Below, piece by piece: positions 59,291 through 64,000 of a stretch of DNA of 64,000 nt. Position numbers and translations under genes: made by a program. The stretch's first letter is position 1, and each line of letters starts with the position of its first letter. The notes under the pieces are model-generated. The model was given only the letters and a program-made list of their open reading frames with translations, did not search any database and was not told the DNA's origin. Source of the DNA: Megachile rotundata (Eukaryota > Arthropoda > Insecta > Hymenoptera > Megachilidae); contig NC_134983.1 of NCBI RefSeq assembly GCF_050947335.1, positions 7,502,001 to 7,566,000 on the forward strand, given 5' to 3'.

Positions 59291-61370
59291 CTTGATTAAT
59301 CACAAATTGTACTGAATTTCATTCTTTCTAATCTTTTTGTTAATTTTCTACCCTCCCGATATTTAAAACTACTAGCGAATATTTTTATAAAAAGAATCGA
59401 TGTGATTAAACGGAATCGTACAAAAGAACGACTTCCATTTTTTATTTTTTATCTCTAATGAAAACTTGAGAACATTAATCTTAATCAGATTACTTATCGT
59501 CCGATGCAATTTACATATGTTCCAATCGTTTTTTTTTATAATCTAAGTTGTGAAATATAGGTTAAATTGATTGTATAAATGCGTTAAAAAGGAAATACAT
59601 TAGCATGCAGGTCAATGAGGCGTGCCATCTGATCGTACATACTTGTTACAATTATGTATGCTGACCCAACTATTATCACACAAATTAATACGATTTACAT
59701 AAGCGTTCAGCCTTTGAGTATGCTAAACATGATTTATATCTCCGCACTTCGTGTTTTACCTCGGTTCATTCATATTTATAAGCATACAGGCAGACGTTTG
59801 TGCTATAGGCAATTAGAATTTATAGATTTACGACAGATTAAAATTAATATCGCTGTTACGAATATTTATACAAATGCATACGATTGTTAAACAGTTGACG
59901 TTTATTTTTTAACATTTTTCGTTATTTTCCTTCATCTATCTTGAATGATTTTCAACAAGTCGTTCAATCGATAAGCTTTTATTGATTGAGACTGATAAAA
60001 CTGTTTGTTCACACGTGTATAGAGCAGTCGAGGATTGACCAAATGTCACTTGTCTTTTTCCTTGAATAAGTCATTGATTAAGCTAATTGAACGTTGTATT
60101 GCACACACTCGATTCGCATTATTTATACCAAGAATATTAATAGAAACACACCGTATAATTAGATCTATCATACTCTTTTTCATGCGCGTAATAATATGGA
60201 AGATGTTTAATTCATTTTCCTCTTAATAAATGCAAGTCTGGTATATTTTCTGACTAACAAAAGTGTAATAATAGCATCAGCGACAAATAATTTCTTGAAT
60301 ATCAATGAATGTCTGGTGACATTTATAAAATATATATTTCTCGTAAAAATATCAGACTAATAAATAAATTACTTATCATTACAGTTTGCAAGTTAAATAC
60401 AACTGTTTGTTCGACTAAAAGATTTCTACGAAAATCATACAAATTTTCTTCTTCCTAACAATCAAAATCAACTATAAATGTGTAGCTAATAGCTAAAACC
60501 CACAACACAGTATATTTGTAATATAGTTTCCTTTTAAATTTTTAAATAAATAAACTTGACACGGAAGCTACTTAAATATCCGCAGAATCGAATGATTGTT
60601 GCAAATGACTTTTGCAAATTCAATGTATCGATATACGGCACGTGCGAAGGTAATTTCGAGATGCCATTTTGAAAAATTGATGAGGTTAGCGGCAAACGCT
60701 TAAATGAGCAAAAGAACTTAAGTGCGCATTTCTGCACGTACATGAATTGTTTAAAATATTTTGTACATTGAGAATTTGACGTAAAAGAAATGGAGATACT
60801 GCATATTTTGCATGATTGTCGCAAGAATATGTAAAATTCTTGAACTTAAAGTTGAATATCTTTGTAACTGTTTAACTCTCTTTTACGTAAGTTCGATTCA
60901 GTTTTAAATTGAAACTAAAGTAGAGAAATGAATATATGGATTCATAAACTAGCTACAATTCTTTGTCGTTAAAGTTATTTTATTTTTAATTTCTGTAATT
61001 TGGAAATAATTATGAACGAAAGAAATAATATTTATTCTCAATTTCTTAATTTGTTCTTACTTGTAATTTGAAAGAAGCCTGAGATAAGTTTGACGATTTT
61101 CAAATATCAAAACTTCAATGTTTGAAAATCCGACATCTTTTAGATCTAATGTATGAAATGTGATGAGTGATTTTGTGTGTGAAGAATGAATTAAATTCAT
61201 GTAATTTACTGTTGATAATATTTTGTGTAAAAGAAATTAATTTTTGCTAGTCACAGTGAATTCAATTTTCTCTTGATAATGAACTATTTGACCGAATCTC
61301 CAAAACGAAGAGCTTAAATGTCAAGAGCTTAAGTATATATTATACTTAAATGCCATAGTAAAAAAATGAT
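59290..61370. other. Mostly AT-rich non-coding sequence
   Basis: Patches at 59600-59890 and 60540-60830 are more complex and carry unrecognised frames (59654-59890 plus, 60534-60824 minus). No tandem array or RNA gene is seen. Confidence 0.35.
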
Positions 61371-62090
61371 GTCTGCACAGCTGCATCGTGTTTCATAAAT
61401 CCGACAAATTCTCGTCCTTAACTGATAAAAGCGGAACAAAGCCATAAATTCGATGCGAAACAATAGTATAAGGCTATAAACGGTGACGAGGTAACGGGAA
61501 ACGTTCCATAGAACGATTATTCAGCAACAAAATGGAAACGAGGAACGAAAGTAGTCGTTGGAGACTAGAAAAGCTTCCTATTACGTGAATTCGTTTTTCC
61601 ATAAAAGTAAATGTGTTTTGGCCAGCGGCAAAGATACATACGTAGTTGGCAATGCTTGTTGGTCCGGGTCGTGGCCGAGTCGTCGCGCCGCACCGGACCG
61701 AGGACGCTCTTGTATTTGTCGAATACGAAGTCACGTACCGAATATATTATCGGCTGGAGTACGGTCTATGCATGTGAAGGTTGAAAAGCAGGCAGGCAGG
61801 CAGGCAGGCAGGCAGGCTGAGAGCAAGCTAGCTGGCGGACAGACGGACAGACGGACGAACGCGAACGAACGAAAGAACGGACGGGTGGGTGACTATATTG
61901 ATTGTGTAGCCGGCTGACAGCGACAGTGACATATGTCACCAAGGCTTCTCGTTATCGCTGATTTAAACATGAGGCAACGAGGCCCTTGCCGAGTTGTCTG
62001 TGCTGCACCAGCTTCGTATTTCTGTCTACGTCTCCATACCTCCCTCACTCCTGCCCACTATTATTATTATTGCCACGTAAATTCTTTTTC
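61370..62090. other. GC-rich island with simple tetranucleotide repeats
   Basis: CpG-dense (61640-61760), then GCAG repeats (61788-61817), GACGGACA repeats (61836-61856) and GAAC-type repeats (61856-61880). The plus frame 61558-61917 runs through these, and its QAGRQAGR peptide is a repeat artefact. A pyrimidine-rich run follows. Confidence 0.42.
61788..61817 (+). repeat. (GCAG)n microsatellite
   Basis: Seven GCAG units with no interruption, followed at 61836-61880 by GACGGACA and GAAC runs. Confidence 0.97.
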
Positions 62091-62770
62091 CCTCTCTCTC
62101 TTCACCTTCCTCCTGGTCAACCTATCGATTGTCACACAACGGCAGAAGCACGATCATGCGACCCGTTTGAACATGACACTTGCAAAGAATTATATGAACA
62201 GCGGGCTGGAGTTACCTAATACGAAGCCCTCTTCTGAGGCCGGTCACTAAACTTCATGGATCTGGCCCACTGCACATTTTCATCTCCTATATTTTCATAC
62301 ATAGATAGCGGTTTTTCTATACACGTAGAAAACATTAATTTTGTTAAATTTTTGAATTTGGAACTCTCTTCACCTTTCTCTTGGTCAGGCTATCGATTGT
62401 CACACAACGGCAAAACCACGATCATGCGACCCGTTTGAACATGACACTTGCAAAGAATTATATGAACAGCGGGCTGGAGTTATCTAATACGAAGCCCTCT
62501 TCTGAGGCCGGTCACTAAACTTCATGGATCTGGCCCACTACACATTTTCATCCCCTATATTTTCATACATAGATACTATACACGTAGAAAACATTAATTT
62601 TGTTAAATTTTTGAATTTGGAACTCTCTTCACCTTTCTCTTGGTCAGCCCATCGATTGTCACACAATGGCAGAAGCACGATCATGCGACCCCTTTGAATA
62701 TAACACTTGCAAAAAGTTATATGAGCAGTGGGGTAAAGGTACTTAACATGAGAGTTTCTTCAACGGTCAT
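62090..62770. repeat. 260-268-bp tandem repeat, about 2.6 copies
   Basis: (T)ATCGATTGTCACACAA occurs at 62123, 62391 and 62650, giving periods of 268 and 259 bp. The second copy lacks a short GCGGTTTTTC segment present at about 62308. Copies one and two are nearly identical; the third diverges after about 62700. A short frame (...AEARSCD / QKHDHAT...) stays partly open in each copy, but changes between copies alter the amino acids freely, so selection on protein is not evident. Confidence 0.93.
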
Positions 62771-63300
62771 CAAACTATGGCACCCTGCAACCGGTCCTCA
62801 AAGATATACGGACAGCTCCCGATTTTTATGTAAGAAATATTAATTTTCTACAACGTGTATATCACAACGATTCTTCTATTGTTCTAGAAGTGATTTGCTA
62901 TAGACATCCAATGGACTTATAATGAATATGTTTAAAAATGTTTCTCATTTCTATACTGACTTTCAAACCACTCTGTATATCTTTCTTCAGAACAGTATAG
63001 ATAAGGCCAAAATGTAATACAATATTATAATACTATATATAACAGTGGAGAACCCTAACAATAATCATTATTAAGATTTAAAATTTATGGAAGTGAACGA
63101 ACTATTTTAAACGTCCTAAAATCATGAGCAAGTTCTTATTATGTTCTTGGCGCAAACGCGATATAAAACATCGATACCTGAAAATTTGAATATAAATGCG
63201 CATGTCATTCGGGTCACATTTTATCGGAAGTTGATACGTACAAGAATGGGTTACATTCGAATGCAATGATATGTAGATAATCACGAAGCATCTTCTAGTA
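62770..63300. other. AT-rich non-coding stretch
   Basis: ACCACTCTGTATATC near 62968 is a weak small-transposon-end match. No gene. Confidence 0.3.
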
Positions 63301-63650
63301 ATGGCACGCTTTGAATTTGGTGTATAAGAGGTTAGGAACGAGAAGGAAAGGAAGAAAGAAGACTTCTATGATTTATTATCGACTGCATATTCTGTTTCTC
63401 CTTTGTGCACGCCAATTGCGTTTGCGTTCATTCATCTTTTTCCCTTTCATGGCTCACCGAGCAACTTTTCCGTAGCTTCCCTTACCCCCTTCTTTGCTCG
63501 CCATCTTAATCTACGACCATCTCTCAAAATGACTGACTGCCTCCTTTATTATCCGCTTGTCAGCGTTCTCATGCTGCTATCTATCGTTCTAATATCTATT
63601 GTCTTCGAGGCAAATTCGTATCGTCATACGTGAAGCAACTTTACAGGAAA
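63300..63650. other. Small balanced block with GCCATCTT
   Basis: GCCATCTT at 63500-63507 is the inverted YY1/Pho-type word. A 76-codon plus frame (63403-63633) has a hydrophobic C-terminal run, but no family is recognised. Pyrimidine-rich on the plus strand, as in several other islands. Confidence 0.3.
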
Positions 63651-64000
63651 TTTTAAACTTTCATACCGTATACTTTTCGAAAATACTTTTACTCCATAAA
63701 CAAAAATGTGTACAATTTTAAAAACATAAATTTAATATAAATTTAATATTCCACAGAAATTTAATGTTGGAAGGAAAAGAAATTGAAAAAATATGAATAC
63801 TGTTTTACGAAGAATGAAAGTAGATAAATATTAAAAAAGAAAAATATGAAAGACAAGTGTTCCCCCATCTGTCGTTTAGTGAATAAGCAAAACTGGGAAA
63901 CGTGTAAGATTTATTAGGTACACTTCGATATTATTCTTTGTTAAGTTATATTACTTTTACGATTATTACGAATCCCCTGTCTTCCCTTCAAATTTTTATG
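63650..64000. other. AT-rich non-coding end of window
   Basis: A/T-rich sequence with repeated AAATTTAATAT words at 63725-63770. No feature seen. Confidence 0.35.

Noticed and set aside
61558..61917. 119-codon frame with QAGR repeats
   Set aside because: The repeats come from a GCAG microsatellite and the rest has no recognisable domain. Overlapping frames are open on the other strand.
62123..62843. Repeated coding segment conserved across the 260-bp copies
   Set aside because: Differences between copies change amino acids as freely as silent sites, and the frame is interrupted between copies.

Overview
This window looks like non-coding nuclear DNA from an AT-rich, compact-repeat insect genome, most plausibly Hymenoptera (bee-like). 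The evidence is composition only: roughly one third G+C by eye, long A/T-rich stretches broken by short CpG-dense islands of 300-900 bp, many young minisatellites built on GGATTTAGG-like units, and small fold-back or TTAA-type elements. I find no bacterial operon, no rRNA, no convincing tRNA, no CRISPR array, and no recognisable protein family in any frame on either strand. Every long open frame can be explained by chance, by a stop-free tandem repeat, or by a GC-rich island. The single weak coding candidate is a possible first exon ending at a splice-donor-like site near 49630. The window is best read as intergenic sequence or a very large intron.

Layout. 1-12780: AT-rich sequence with GC islands (about 1790-2100, 2920-3780, 7600-8060, 10030-10750, 11880-12800), a 176-bp tandem repeat (7127-7575) and a 66-bp AT array (8390-8640). 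12790-13830: a purine-rich GGATTTAG-type array with a pure 8-bp core (13101-13316). 13920-14650: another island. 16850-18075: a small island followed by a 107-bp trimeric higher-order repeat. 18840-22164: one solo end and one 744-bp fold-back copy of the same element family, plus a separate hairpin at 21221-21360. 22780-25560: two more GGATTTAG arrays in opposite orientation around two islands. 27300-30300: an island, a TTAA-ended element carrying a copy of the fold-back family's end, and a near-perfect 435-bp palindromic MITE. 30900-35900: islands alternating with a 131-bp tandem array and a 34-bp array. 37815-38058: a deleted second copy of the palindromic MITE. 38220-38800 and 44440-45440: complex, homeodomain-site-rich blocks that look like conserved enhancers. 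40185-40985: a very regular 64-bp dimeric array. 49130-53520: islands alternating with two large minisatellites that both flip orientation at their right end. 53540-64000: islands, short duplications, and a 260-268-bp tandem repeat at 62090-62770.

The most interesting structure is in the repeats. There are two unrelated fold-back families, both with an AAGATGGC(C/T)G motif (YY1/Pho-like) near their ends. That motif is also over-represented outside them. Several sequence-unrelated arrays have basic units of 32-36 bp that pair or triple into higher-order repeats, and two arrays invert exactly where they stop. None of this amounts to a demonstrated new system. Each point is given below with the test that would decide it.
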